Below the pieces are notes generated by a model. The model made no database searches. It saw only the letters and a list, made by a program, of their open reading frames with translations, and was not told where the DNA came from. The translations under genes and the position numbers were made by a program. This document shows, piece after piece, positions 35,993 through 46,765 of a stretch of DNA of 64,000 bases. Origin of the DNA: Pipra filicauda (lineage: Eukaryota; Chordata; Aves; Passeriformes; Pipridae); the NCBI RefSeq assembly GCF_003945595.2, contig NW_024104350.1, forward strand, positions 744,001-808,000. The letters run 5' to 3'. Numbering within the stretch: position 1 is the first letter of the stretch; each line of letters opens with the position of its first letter.

Positions 35993-36420
35993 TGCGGGCG
36001 GTGGTGCCATGGGAGCGGCAGGATCGGGGTCGGGATCGGGATCGTGCGCCCGGAGCGCCCGGCCCGGCGCGGCACCGCGCCGCTCTCTGACGTCACCGCG
36101 CCGCCGTGTGACGTCACCGCGCCGCCGTGGGGTGGGCCGACCGCGAGGGGACGCCCAGGCCACGCCTCCAACCTGCCCCAGCCAGTCGCGTGAGGCCGCC
36201 CCGGGCCACGCCCACCGCGGGGCGGGGCGGGAGTGGGGCCGGGAACGGGCACGGGAATGGGAACCACGGCCGGGTTCGCCCGCGCCGGGCCGCAAGTGCT
36301 CCCTGGCGGGACCCTCTGTCCAGCCCCGGAGCGCTCAGTGCCCGCGGCTCGGCGTCACAGAGTCTCTCTCCGGTGGCGGGGTTCGATTGCTTTTATTAGT
36401 TCGGTCGTAAATAACAACGG
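35570..36420 (-). promoter_or_regulatory. SLC25A51 CpG-island promoter
   Basis: CpG-dense sequence around the presumed noncoding first exon (ending 35992), containing GGGGCGGGGC GC boxes near 36220 and the two CRE sites listed below. POLR1E also reads leftwards and ends near 36.96 kb, so SLC25A51 is the only promoter expected here. Confidence 0.65.
36088..36116. promoter_or_regulatory. Tandem full CRE sites
   Basis: Two perfect palindromic TGACGTCA octamers at 36088-36095 and 36109-36116, each followed by CCGCGCCGCCGTG. Start-to-start spacing is 21 bp, two helical turns. They lie about 100 bp upstream of the presumed SLC25A51 exon 1 donor. Full CREs bind CREB/ATF-family factors. Confidence 0.85.
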
Positions 36421-36966
36421 CTCGTTAGTGTTTCAGTGTTTGTGTCGCTGCACAAGGTGTAAGGGAGCGTCTTTAAACGGTAAATTACCCCCGCCCCGTT
36501 CGCCAGGCCCCGCCCCTTCCCGGCCTCCACCCAGACCCCCTTCACCAAGCCCCGCCCCTTCATCAGACCCCTCCCCTCTGTTCCGTCAACGCCCCCTACC
36601 GAGCGGGCTCCGGCACTGCCGCTGGAGTATTTTGGGATGCTTTAGGGGATTTTGGAGGGGGTTTTGGATGTTTAGGCGTGATTCCGGGGTGTTTGGGGGT
36701 GTTTCGGGCGGGGTGGATGTTCTTGCCTAAGCCGTGCATGGGAAGATGCCCCCGCAGTGCCGGCCGGGCGGTGCAGGGCCGGGGGCAGCGGTGCCGACCC
36801 CTGTCGTGGCCTCACCGTGCCCGGTCCTGGCCGGTGCCTGCCGTGGGCAAGGATGAGTGGAGAGCACGGATTGCGGCTGGGGACACGCTGAACTGTTTTC
36901 CTTAGCAGCATGTCCCCTGCCCTCTTGATCCTGCACAACATCCTCCCCTCCTGGAGACAGACTCTT

Positions 36967-36972
36967 TTTATT
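36967..36972 (-). terminator. Candidate POLR1E polyadenylation signal
   Basis: Minus-strand AATAAA, about 153 nt past the POLR1E stop. It gives a short 3' UTR. Confidence 0.7.
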
Positions 36973-37124
36973 ACAGCTTTTTCTACATAAATATAAAAAA
37001 AGCAGCATTGTAATGAAGCAAACATCTGTTCCACCCTAGTGCTGGACCCAAATCCAGCAGACAAAGGCATCCCCATGATGTTCTGAGGGAGGGGCTGTGT
37101 TGCTCCTCAGACCTCTTGGGCTTT

Positions 37125-40100
37125 TCAGTTAATTTTCTTGCGCTTCCGCTGTCCTGCTGGCGCCTTCTGCATGGGCAAGGGCAGGGACAGAGTGCCCAGC
37201 TTGTGGTTCTGGTCGTTCTCCAGCCCCAGCCCCCCTTTGGCCTTGGATATCTTCAGCCGCAGGGCCTTGGCGATGTCCAGGATCCTGGAAAACAATGAAG
37301 AAACACCATCAGTGGGGCTGCCGAGCCTCCTGTGCCATGACACCGCATGGATCTGTGGCCTCCTGCCCTAATCCGAGGAGCAGCCAGCAGCTGACACCTG
37401 CTGGGAAATGCAGGTCCTGCACCTACAGACACCACCTGTGGAAAACTAAATCCTGACCCAGATGCCAGGGTAGTTTCAGGGCTCTCCCAGGGTCTCCCTA
37501 TAGGAGGATCCCAGCAGGTGTGAACACACAGGATGGCTCACCTGCTCTCCTGAAGCTTCATGTCATTCTGCAGGACGGTGAGGTCTGTCTGGAAGTTGTT
37601 GATGTGCAGAGCCAAGAGAATGACATAGGCAGTGATTTTAGCCTTCATGGATGCAGAGACTAAATTCTGGACACTGTATGGCAAAAGAGAGAACTTGTGA
37701 GATGGGGAGTGTATGGGAGTTCCTGATGGTGTGTCTGTGGCCACTCAAGCTGAGCTCTGCCCTATCTGTGCCTCAGGAGCCTCACACAGTGTCCCTTACC
37801 TGCCGTTGTTGTAGGTCAGTGAGGTGAAATTCTTCATGAGTTTCCTGCTGATGATGTGTGGGCACTCGGGACCCATTGGATCTAGACCAGAGATGGGCTT
37901 GGCAAAAGGATGAGGAACACACACCCACCCATCCCAGCAGCACATGTATCACCCTGACACTTATAAATGGAATATCACAGAAAATATCCCATGTGGGAAG
38001 GGACCCACAAGGATACTTGAATCCAACCCCAAGAAGCCCACCATTTATCACCTCTTCCCAGGAACACAGAGACCCTAAAAGAAGCCTGGGTCCTTGGCTT
38101 CTAGGTTTCATAATTCTTCAGGTCTGAGAGGCTCCTGACAGCTTTTATTTTCTTCGTAAAAGGGATCTCCCACTTCTACACTAGACAATCTAAAATACAC
38201 ACACACTTAAGTGTGTATTTCTTTTGCCACAAAATACTAATAAAGCTGAGACCACATTTACAAGTCTCTATTACGACCAAGACTAGTCATTCCCACATCC
38301 TCCTTAGCAGTCCTACAGGTGACTCCTGTGTCCCCAGGAACACAGGGGGACACTACAGCCAAGCTTGCCACTTCCTCCTCCATCAGCCCTGCCACGGACT
38401 GACAAGGACATTCAAATACACAAGTTCTATGGAAGATTGGCAAGCCTGGAAAATCTCAACCAAAGTGTTTGGTGTCGTGTTGTTTCAAAAGCAGAACCCT
38501 GAGGACAGAAGAGATCCTCACACTCAGCTGACAAGCAAGGGATGCCAAAGACATTCCCAAAAGCACATCTTCATGAGCTGAAAACTCTCTTACGCTTCTT
38601 CTTGATCACTTTCAGGTGGCTGAACTTAATGAGGGTGTCCAGGAACCAGAGGCATCGGGTTTTGTGGTCTCTGCTCTTCTCATCAGCAGGCAGGAACTTC
38701 AGCTCCTCCAAAACAAAGGAGCAGTGGCTGCAGGAGAGGGAGGGGGAGTTCAGCTCCACAAAGAGCACTTCGCTGCTGTGCACACAACTATCCCCCACGT
38801 TCCCCAAGGCAGGTGTTGCTCAGCCATGCCTGGATCACACGTTCCCCTCTGCCCCAGGGCAGCTCTCGTGCCCCCAGTCAGGACATGGTCCTCAGCAGCA
38901 GCATTACCTCCTCTCCTCTGCCTTCTTGGCGATGTCCTCTGCGGTGGCGCTGGCCAGGGCAGCTGCTGGCACCCGCAGCGCCTCGTACTCGGTGGGGGAC
39001 AGGACTGGCAGGGCTTTAAGGAAAAGAACAGGCCTGGGCTCTCCCTTCCAGGGACAGCAGCCTCTAACAGACTGTGGCACAACCCAAGTCATTTCTGCAT
39101 GGCCCGCCTCACCACTATTCCCAGTGGAACTTCTGCCAACAGGGACAGAATCCTGCTCAACACAGAATTACCCTGCTCCCAGCTTTTGGGTTGTGAGAGG
39201 TAAAGGCTGGGCTCACTCCCAGATGGGCACATCGAGGTTTACAGACACGGAAACCCCTGTGACCAGGAAAAGATACTGTCCTCGAACTTGTACACGTGCT
39301 CCGGCCTGTCGGCATCCTCGTGGCACGGCGGGAGGAAGGCAGAGATGGTCTGCACGTCATCCTGGGCCACATCCTGCATCAGAGCTTGGGAGGGAAGCAG
39401 GAGGGGAGTGTTTGGACTGTGCAAAGCAAAATGCAGAGAACAGGAACATAACCCAAATCTTCCCTTTAGACGCAAGTCTACTCAATGGTGTCTCTTGGGT
39501 CAACACCAGTTTAGTCACAGCTGGAGCTTTAAACATTTAAAACTTCTACCAAGAACCTTCTGCTCCTTAAAATTTAGAAAAACCATTCCAGACTAGAGAA
39601 ACATTTAGGAAAGAAGGGCACCAAGATGTCTGGCTGCTGCTTGATGGGCAGAGCACAGTTTTGGCACCCTGGGTTCCAGTGAACACCTACTTGGCACAAA
39701 GCAGCTCTGGGACCACTGTCAATATCCACCCCAGAACAAAAGCTACTGGGTTCTACACTCAACAGACACCTCTCTTGTGCATGCCAATGACACTCAGGAT
39801 CCCAGAAATGCTCTGGAGGGCTTCTGTCCGCCCTCCTGCTCAGCATAGGGGGGTCCACAGCACAAAGTCAGGGCAGCCACAGCTCTGTCCTGCCACAGCC
39901 TGGAAACCCCCCAAGATGGTAACCCTGCACCATGCTGTGACCTGTCCCAAGGGCGCAACAGTCTTTGAGGTAAGTCTGTGCCATTTTCCACAGCCATGCC
40001 ACTGAGTTCAGACCAAGGTCACTGGCTTTATCCCAGTGAATGCATATCCAGGCACTCCCACAAGAGCTCCCAATAATGGGCAGGATGAACACTGAGGTCA

Positions 40101-43100
40101 CAGGGCCTTTCCCTCATTCAGGCAACTCCCACACCAAGACTAGCAGGAGCAAAAGGAAGCCGTTCCCTCATGTGTGCCTTTCTCAGCTGTTAGACCAGCT
40201 GCTTCTTCAGTCACTCCCCACTTGGCAAGGACAGGAAAAGGCCCTTCAGGCTGCCATCCTTAAACACCGAGACAGAATCCTCTTACCTGTCACTCCCTTT
40301 GCATCTATAATGTTTGCTGCTGCTTTTGTCACAGCTGTGCTCACGATGTCGTTGCCCACAGCGTTCATGTGCCGAGAGCTCAGCGCTCGCTTCTGCTTGC
40401 TGGTGCCAAAGGCCTCGATGCACAAATCCACCTGTGCAGGAGAGACACACATTAAAGCACCCTGTGCACCCAAACCCCATCATTCATTCCACAGCCACAT
40501 CCTCTAATAAAACTTCAAACACTTCACAGGGCAACACCTGCGTGTGGAGGTGCTGGTCTGCGAGGGACAGGAAGCTCCTGGGATGGCGATCCTGCCTAAA
40601 ATAGCCACGAAAATACTGCCAAGTCAGGCACTAACTGTACTGCCTCCAGGGCACAGTGACAGTGCTGTATCTGCAAAGGTTTACCCTGGAGGACACCAAA
40701 CACCCCAGCCTCACACAAGCATCACCTGCCCCTGTTGGCCGGATACTCACAGCAGAATGTGACATGGGGTTTCAACTTTACCTTCTCCCTGTAGGACTTT
40801 TTCTGATAATCCTTTGTGTCATCAGGTATCAAGTTATCTATAAAAGAACAGAAGTTAGTCTGCTTGGATGGCAGCAACCAGGACAGGAATGCCTTAAGTG
40901 TGACTGACAGACTTGGCACATCACATCAGGATCAATTCCACAGGGCTTGGCCACTTAAAGAACACATCAAATATGAGAACCTAGAACAAAAAAAGAGCTT
41001 TTGCTATAAAGCCTATGGGTGCAATGGACTGTGGCCAATTGGGTGTGGCCAAACCCAGGTCCTCCTTCATAGAGTGAAAATCAGCTCTGAAAGACCTGAT
41101 CCTTTGGGTTACCCTCCCGGGTCCCGTGACAAAAACTAGTTCTGCTGAAGACAACCTGTTTTATTTTTCAGGGATCCAGTCCTCCCTCAGCAGAACACAC
41201 CCAGATAAAGCTGCACTTGGGCAGCGACACTCTGACTCTCACCTTCACACTCCCTGCTTAACCTCCACTCTGGTCTCACTGTGCTTCCCTCTCCCACTGT
41301 TCCTCACAGCATGGAGGAGTGAAGGAATCCTCCTTCCTCCATGCTGAGGGAACAAGGCAGGAATGAGGAAGATAGAGCAGCTGAGAGCTGGAGGCACATA
41401 CAGGCCTGGCACGGACTGGGCCAACACCCAGCACCTCCCACCTGAGAGCAGAGGCTGCATGTTGAACATTTCGGCGTTGTAGACCTCCATCTGCCCAGAG
41501 TCCTTGTCCAACACACCTACAAAGTACCTGGGGAGAACAGGGGCAAGTGATTGGTGGGAACCAGAAATGACTTAAACTACGTGGTCTTCCCACCCCTGCC
41601 ACTTTTCCTGCCTTGCACATTCAGAATGTCATGATAAACCAAGTTACCTCCAAGGCACGTGTACATACAAAAACATAACATCTCACTGCTCTAAGTAAAT
41701 GTAGAAGTCTTAAGGCAACTAAACTAGGTGAAATGTAGGTCCCATCACAGCTCTGAGCCAGGCCAAGGGAAGGGACTAGAAGCTCTGTGTCTGAGCAGCC
41801 CCTCTCTACTCCCAGCTCCTTCTTCCATACCTGCACAGGGAGTTGCACCTCATGACCCCGCTGCCGAAATTGTGCCCCACGTAGCAAAGCCGCTCTGTCT
41901 CCGAGACCTGGGAAACCAGGGAGAACTCCTTGAACACAGGGCTGTTGGGGACCTTCCCTGCCTCTGCCTTGGTGCCACCAAGCTCTGCACTCCCAGGAAT
42001 CATAACTTAAACCCAGACTGTACCAGCATGGCGAGCATGTACAACACCTCACTGTGATCAAGCCTTAATAATTCACATTAAAACGTGGTTTTCAATAACC
42101 CACTAAAGCTCCAGAGCTGCTGAGCCCCTGTAATTTACCAAGTGAAATCCAGAGCCAGCACAGGAGTGGCTCAGCCACCTAAATCTATTTCCAATGCATT
42201 ATGAGAATGTGTTGGTGTCTCTGCTCCGCTGCAGTGAATTTCCCCCAAGGACTTGGGCTGAAAAGTCATTTATTCCTCGAGGGAAGCAGCTGTAAAGCTT
42301 AACAGCAGCAGCAGAAAGCACCTTCTGACTGTACCCTTGTTTCTCTCTCCACAGAGAGACCTTCTCATAATGTAATTTAGCCAGACAAAGACAGCTTTGG
42401 TGAAGATTTCCCTGTGTGAACAGAACACAACAGATTCCGTGACCTTTCGCAGGTCCCTGGTCCCTGCTCTGCCTTCCCAACCCCGCAGCTCCACCAGCCA
42501 CATCAGAGCCAAAACCCCCTCCCAGCCCCAGGGAGCTCCTGGCAGCTGCAAAACATCTCTGTGGCACAGGCTGGGCTGAACTCTGAGGGGTTTTTAAAGA
42601 AATCTGCTGCAAAGCTCAGCACAGACTTTCACAGAATCATGACTTGGTTTGGGGTGCAAAGGACCTTAAAGTCCATCCAGTCCCATCCCCTCACATGGGC
42701 AGGGACACCTTCCACTATACCAGGTTGCTCCAAGCCCTGTCCAACCTGGCCTTGCACACTTCCAGGGATGGGGCAGCCACAGCTTCTCTGGGCAACCTGT
42801 GCCAGGGTCTCCCCACCCTCACAGGGAACAATTTCTAGTTCCCACCTGCAGGAGCTGCCTCGACCACGGCCCTAAGGGCAAAAGAGAGTCAGAACCCTCC
42901 AGTGCAGGACTCGCCCGCGGTGGGATCGGCACGGGAATTCCAGATGCAGCTCGTGCCGTGACCTGCAGCGGCCCCGCGTGTGGCCATTGCCCGACTATGG
43001 CTGTGACCTCGTTATCGCCTTATCGTACATTGCTATCACAGCATTCTTGCAACAAGCGTGGGTAGTGCCTTCCCAAATCTTCGTTCGTGAAGCCTAGCCA

Positions 43101-43432
43101 TGAAGGAATGAAGGAATCATAGCATCTCGGGATGAAGGCGATCTGCCTGCCCGGAGCCGTCCCCGCCCTTCCTAGGGCGGGCCCTTACCAGGATCCTGCG
43201 GTGCCTCTTTCGGGGATGCGCCGTGTCCCGGCTCCGGTACACGGTGAAGCGCAGGGACTCGGGGCTCCGCAGCCTCCCGTTGGCGAACCGCACTGTGGGA
43301 CAGGGAGCCCGTGAGTCCCGGGAAGGGCCAGGACCCGCCTCGCGCCCCCAGCCCAGCCCGGCCCCGCTCACCGAGCGCCGCCGGCCGCTCCGCCTCGAGG
43401 TCCCCGCGGTAGCGCCAGGTGGCGGCGGCCAT
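37125..43432 (-). CDS. POLR1E: POLR1E (PAF53/RPA49), RNA polymerase I subunit
   Basis: Minus-strand exons: 43432-43372, 43292-43189, 41907-41831, 41527-41442, 40837-40782, 40431-40287, 39384-39277, 39013-38908, 38727-38594, 37881-37800, 37673-37542, 37284-37125 (TGA). They give 416 residues, close to the common 419-residue human form. The protein pairs with the RPA34 homologue on Pol I in the nucleolus and helps initiation and elongation. Visible blocks: N-terminal dimerisation region (VRFANGRLRSPESLRFTVY, LCYVGHNFGSG, YFVGVLDKDSGQMEVYNAE), a linker (DLCIEAFGTSKQKRAL), and the C-terminal tandem winged-helix region (VYKFEDTLPVLSPTEYEAL, RCLWFLDTLIKF, KAKITAYVILLALHI), with a basic tail KRKKIN. 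The chosen ATG matches the mammalian MAA start; the frame is open upstream to an ATG at 43540. The gene is divergent from ZBTB5. Confidence 0.95.
37966..38060 (-). mobile_element. Degraded CR1 LINE fragment
   Basis: TGGAATATCACAGAAAATAT then GGAAGGGACCCACAAGGAT and TTGAATCCAACCCC resemble the reverse complement of a CR1 3' end. It lies in a POLR1E intron. It is short and diverged. Confidence 0.6.
42630..42846 (-). mobile_element. CR1 LINE 3' fragment
   Basis: The plus strand carries CACAGAATCATGACTTGGTT, GGGCAGGGACACCTTCCACT, CTGTCCAACCTGGCCTTG and CCACCCTCACAGGGAACAAT. Together these are a CR1 3' end in reverse orientation, about 215 bp, in POLR1E intron 2. Confidence 0.93.
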
Positions 43433-43773
43433 GACGAGAGCCGTGAGAGCTGAGACAACACCCAAACCCCGCGTCGCCACCGCCTCCGGCAGCGCCAATA
43501 AGCTCATCCCTGATTGGGCGGGGCGGGACGCGGCTGCCACTTATAAATAACGAGGCCATCGGTTGGCTATGGACTGGGCGCGTGCAGTCGGCGGCCGGAA
43601 GTGGCGCCATCGGGCGGCGCGGCGGGCGGGGACGGAGCGGCGGGAGCGGGGCCAGGCCGATCCCGATCCCCATCCCGAACCCATCCCCGCGCGGCCCTTC
43701 CCGCGCGGCCCTTCCCGCGCGGCCCTTCCCGCGCGGCCCTTCCCGCGCGGCCCTTCCCGCACGGACACCGCAG
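43433..43773. promoter_or_regulatory. Bidirectional POLR1E/ZBTB5 promoter and probable ZBTB5 exon 1
   Basis: A CpG island between the POLR1E start codon and a CAG-GTGATC donor at 43773/43774, taken as the end of noncoding ZBTB5 exon 1. It contains an inverted CCAAT box (ATTGG, 43513-43517) next to GGGCGGGGCGGG, a TATAAATA at 43542-43549 on the plus strand, and an ETS-type CCGGAAGTG at 43595-43603. The TATA would place a ZBTB5 start near 43570. The exon 1 assignment rests on the donor and on the acceptor at 46761, not on transcript data. Confidence 0.6.
43688..43757 (+). repeat. Five perfect 14-bp tandem repeats
   Basis: The unit CGCGCGGCCCTTCC occurs five times without a mismatch, followed by a partial CGCACGG. 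It falls in the presumed ZBTB5 first exon, just upstream of its donor, so it is likely transcribed into the 5' UTR. Confidence 0.95.
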
Positions 43774-44184
43774 GTGATCGGGAAGGGCGAGGGAGGGGAG
43801 GGCGGCGGTGACGTAGGAACTGGTGACCCCCCGGTCGGGGTGGGACCGGGGCTCTCCGGGCTCCTCTTTATGTCCCGTGAGCGGCACAAAGCGGAGTCTC
43901 CGGGTGTGTTTTTACCGGTGCTGATGCAGCGCTGGGATGCAGGTGCTGCCCTGAGAGGGACACAGAACTTGTATGTTCCAGGTGAGGCACAAAAGGAAAA
44001 AAAGGGGGAGTGAAGGGGAGAAAAGGACGCTGCCTTCAGGAGAGCAGGAGCAGCTCTTGTTATCTTGTTATCTTATTAGCAGTCATTGGACGTTCTGGAG
44101 CTTTCAGAGGCTTTAAATCAGTTAATTTCCGAGCCGAGTGTTTCGGGTGGTAACTGGTGAATGATCTCCGTGCCCTGACTCTGT

Positions 44185-44290
44185 CCGAGGACACACGGTG
44201 GGATTGTTGGAGTGTCTGTGCAGGGCCAGGAGCTGGACTCCATGGTCCTTGCGGGGCCTTTCCAGCTCAGGATATTCAGTGATCCCACAA
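44185..44290 (+). mobile_element. CR1 LINE 3' fragment
   Basis: Contains GTGGGATTGTTGGAGTGTCT, GCAGGGCCAGGAGCTGGACT and CCTTTCCAGCTCAGGATATT, a CR1 tail in sense orientation in the presumed ZBTB5 intron 1. Confidence 0.8.
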
Positions 44291-46324
44291 GGTTTTCCCC
44301 TTCCTTGCTCCCCCATCGCCCGGAGGAGGAGAAGGAGAAGGAGGAGGGTGAGTGGATCGTTGCACTCTGGGGTTAAAATCCAGGATTGAGAAGAGAACAT
44401 GGCTGGGTTGGGTCACAGTGAGAGGCAGCACAGATGTGTGACACGGGGGTGCCACAGTGTCTGTGCCCCCTGAAAGGAGGCACCCGGGGCTGGGAGGAGC
44501 GTTGTTTTGGGGGGGTGTGTGTTTGACTCCCCGCAGTGGGTCAGGGCTGCAGTGTAATCATCTGTGCCAGTCATGTATTTCTGGGGAATGGAAACCCGGT
44601 GAGGAAGTTGTGGCCATTAAACATAGTAGAAATTGTGCTGATAAAACCTGAATTCCTGTGGAAAAATCTGCAGTGCGCTTCTTCTCCTACATGATTGTGT
44701 CACCATCTGTCCCTTGCCTGATAGGGGATTTTGGGTCGTGTAGGAGAATAAAGGAATTAGCCATGACTCTGTGAGCTCTTTCAGAATATAGTTCCAGACA
44801 CTAACTTCAACAAGAAATGTGGGAATTCAGTGCCTGTAGTTCTTTGACACAGGCCCTAGTCCAGGGACAGGCAGGATGATGGTTTTCCAGGCAGGATTTT
44901 GTAGATGCTTTTTCATTGCTTGCCCTTAAACTTTTCTTGGCTCTGACCATTTGTATTTATAGTAAAACTACTTGTAGCTCAACAGTTTGGTGTGTTGTCT
45001 GTTCACTTGTAGGCCTTTGTTTGGCTGTAGAACTGGGCAGTTCCCTTTTCTGTGGGAACAAGATCTCTGCATCACCCTGGAGTCTGTGTGTGTTTGTTCT
45101 GGCTCGAGAGCTCCAGCCTTTCTGTGTAGTGAGAGTTAAACACCAAGCCAAATCCATGTTCCTGGAAACAAAACTGGAGTTTGTCTTGTTTCAGGTGCAC
45201 AAAGGATGTGATCACTTTTGGTGCCTGTAAGCAAGACTCCCTTGGAATTCTGAAATCCCAAATGATCAGTCAAAACAATGACTCTTCCCTATTTCCTCTG
45301 TTCTAAATATGTGTTGCTGCCTGGGCAGAAGTGCTTGGACGATCCCTGTAACCCACATTCCTTCCTGGGGTCCAGCTTCATTCCTTTTGCTCTGTTTGAA
45401 AATGTTGTCTTATTTTTACTCCTGAACACACATTGGCAGTGAAAGATAAATGAATCCACATATTATTTATGTTCCTGTTTCTTATTTGGAAAAGCAGCAA
45501 ACACATGTGTGCTTGAGGATGGACTTTCTGAATTGGCAGACTTGCATTTGATCCCTCCTCAAAAGCAAAATTCTGTCTATGTGACCTTTTATTTCAGCTG
45601 CTTTATGGTCTCCATTTGTCTAATGGTGCTGTGGTGTTGGTGTTGGAAAATAAATGTGAGCACAGGAATGTGTGTGTTTGCCTTGGTCATGCAGCTTTCT
45701 GCTCCCCAAATCTTACACTTCAATTTTTTTCATGAGAAAGAGTAGAGATATTGCCGAAAGTCACCTCTTCAGTCTTAAGATAAGTTTGGTAAGATATGAC
45801 TTCTGTTCTATTAATGGACAATCAAGAAAAAGCCACCCCTCAGTCTGTCTGGTTGTCTCATTGAGCAGTGTGTTGTTTTACCAAAAACTTCCTATCACTT
45901 CCCTCTCAGCCCTGTGAGGTGAGGATTAAAGTCCAGGAGTTTCCGTGGGAGGTCACTTAATTGTGTGAGCAGTTTATTTGCAAGGGTGCAGCAGGTTATT
46001 TGCAATCAGATCTTTTTACAAACCAGGGTTAAATGTTTTACTAGTGAGTTGTTTTAGTTTGGACAGATGCTGACAGGGACGAGATGATCTGTGTTGTTTG
46101 GTTTGCAGCACTGTGACATGGCTGGTGCTGAGGTCAGCTCTGTGGCAGAACCTGGATTTCCTTCCTTCTCCTCCTTTTGCTCCTCCTTCTCCAGACTGCC
46201 AGCTTTGATCCTGTAACTGTGTGGTGTGGCAAATTCAGATCAGTCAGTGTTTGTCTGTCTTTGAGCTGTCATCTTTCCTCTTTAAACCCAGGTTCGCTGC
46301 AGCCTGACTGTGACCTTCAACCAT

Positions 46325-46737
46325 GGAATCACAGACTGGTTTTGGTTGAAAGGGACCTTAAAATCCGTCTCTGTCCCGTTATCCCAGGTTGCTCCGGGCA
46401 ACCTGTCCAACTTGGCCTCAAACACTTCAGGGATAGGGCAGTCACAGCTTCTGTGGGCAGCCTATGCCAGGGCCTCACCACCCTCACAGGGAAGAATTTC
46501 TTCCTAATATCTAAGCTAAGACTACTCTCTTTCAATTTGATCCCATTCCCCCTTGTCCTATAACTCCAGGCCCATGTAAATAGTCTTGGTCCATCTCTCT
46601 TGTAGGCCCCTTCAGCTACTGGAAGGCCCATTTAGGTCATCCTGAAGCTTTTCTTCTCCAGGCTGAACAATTCCAATTCACTCAGCCTTTCCTTGCAAGA
46701 GAGCTACTCCATTCCACTGATCAACTTGGTGGCCCAT
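46325..46737 (-). mobile_element. CR1 LINE 3' fragment abutting the ZBTB5 coding exon
   Basis: The plus strand reads GGAATCACAGACTGGTTTTG, CTCACAGGGAAGAATTTCTT, CCCATTCCCCCTTGTCCTAT and CTTCTCCAGGCTGAACAATT, which is a 410-bp CR1 tail in reverse orientation. Its far end lies about 25-30 bp from the splice acceptor of the ZBTB5 coding exon. Confidence 0.93.
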
Positions 46738-46765
46738 ATAATGGTTTCTTCTGTTTTGTAGGATC

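Larger units (their letters stand above)
43774..46761 (+). other. Presumed ZBTB5 intron 1
   Basis: About 3 kb between the CAG-GTGATC donor and the TTTTGTAG acceptor at 46761. It holds two CR1 fragments (44185-44290 and 46325-46737) and a short GGAGAA-rich patch near 44320-44350. No coding exon is recognisable. Confidence 0.55.
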
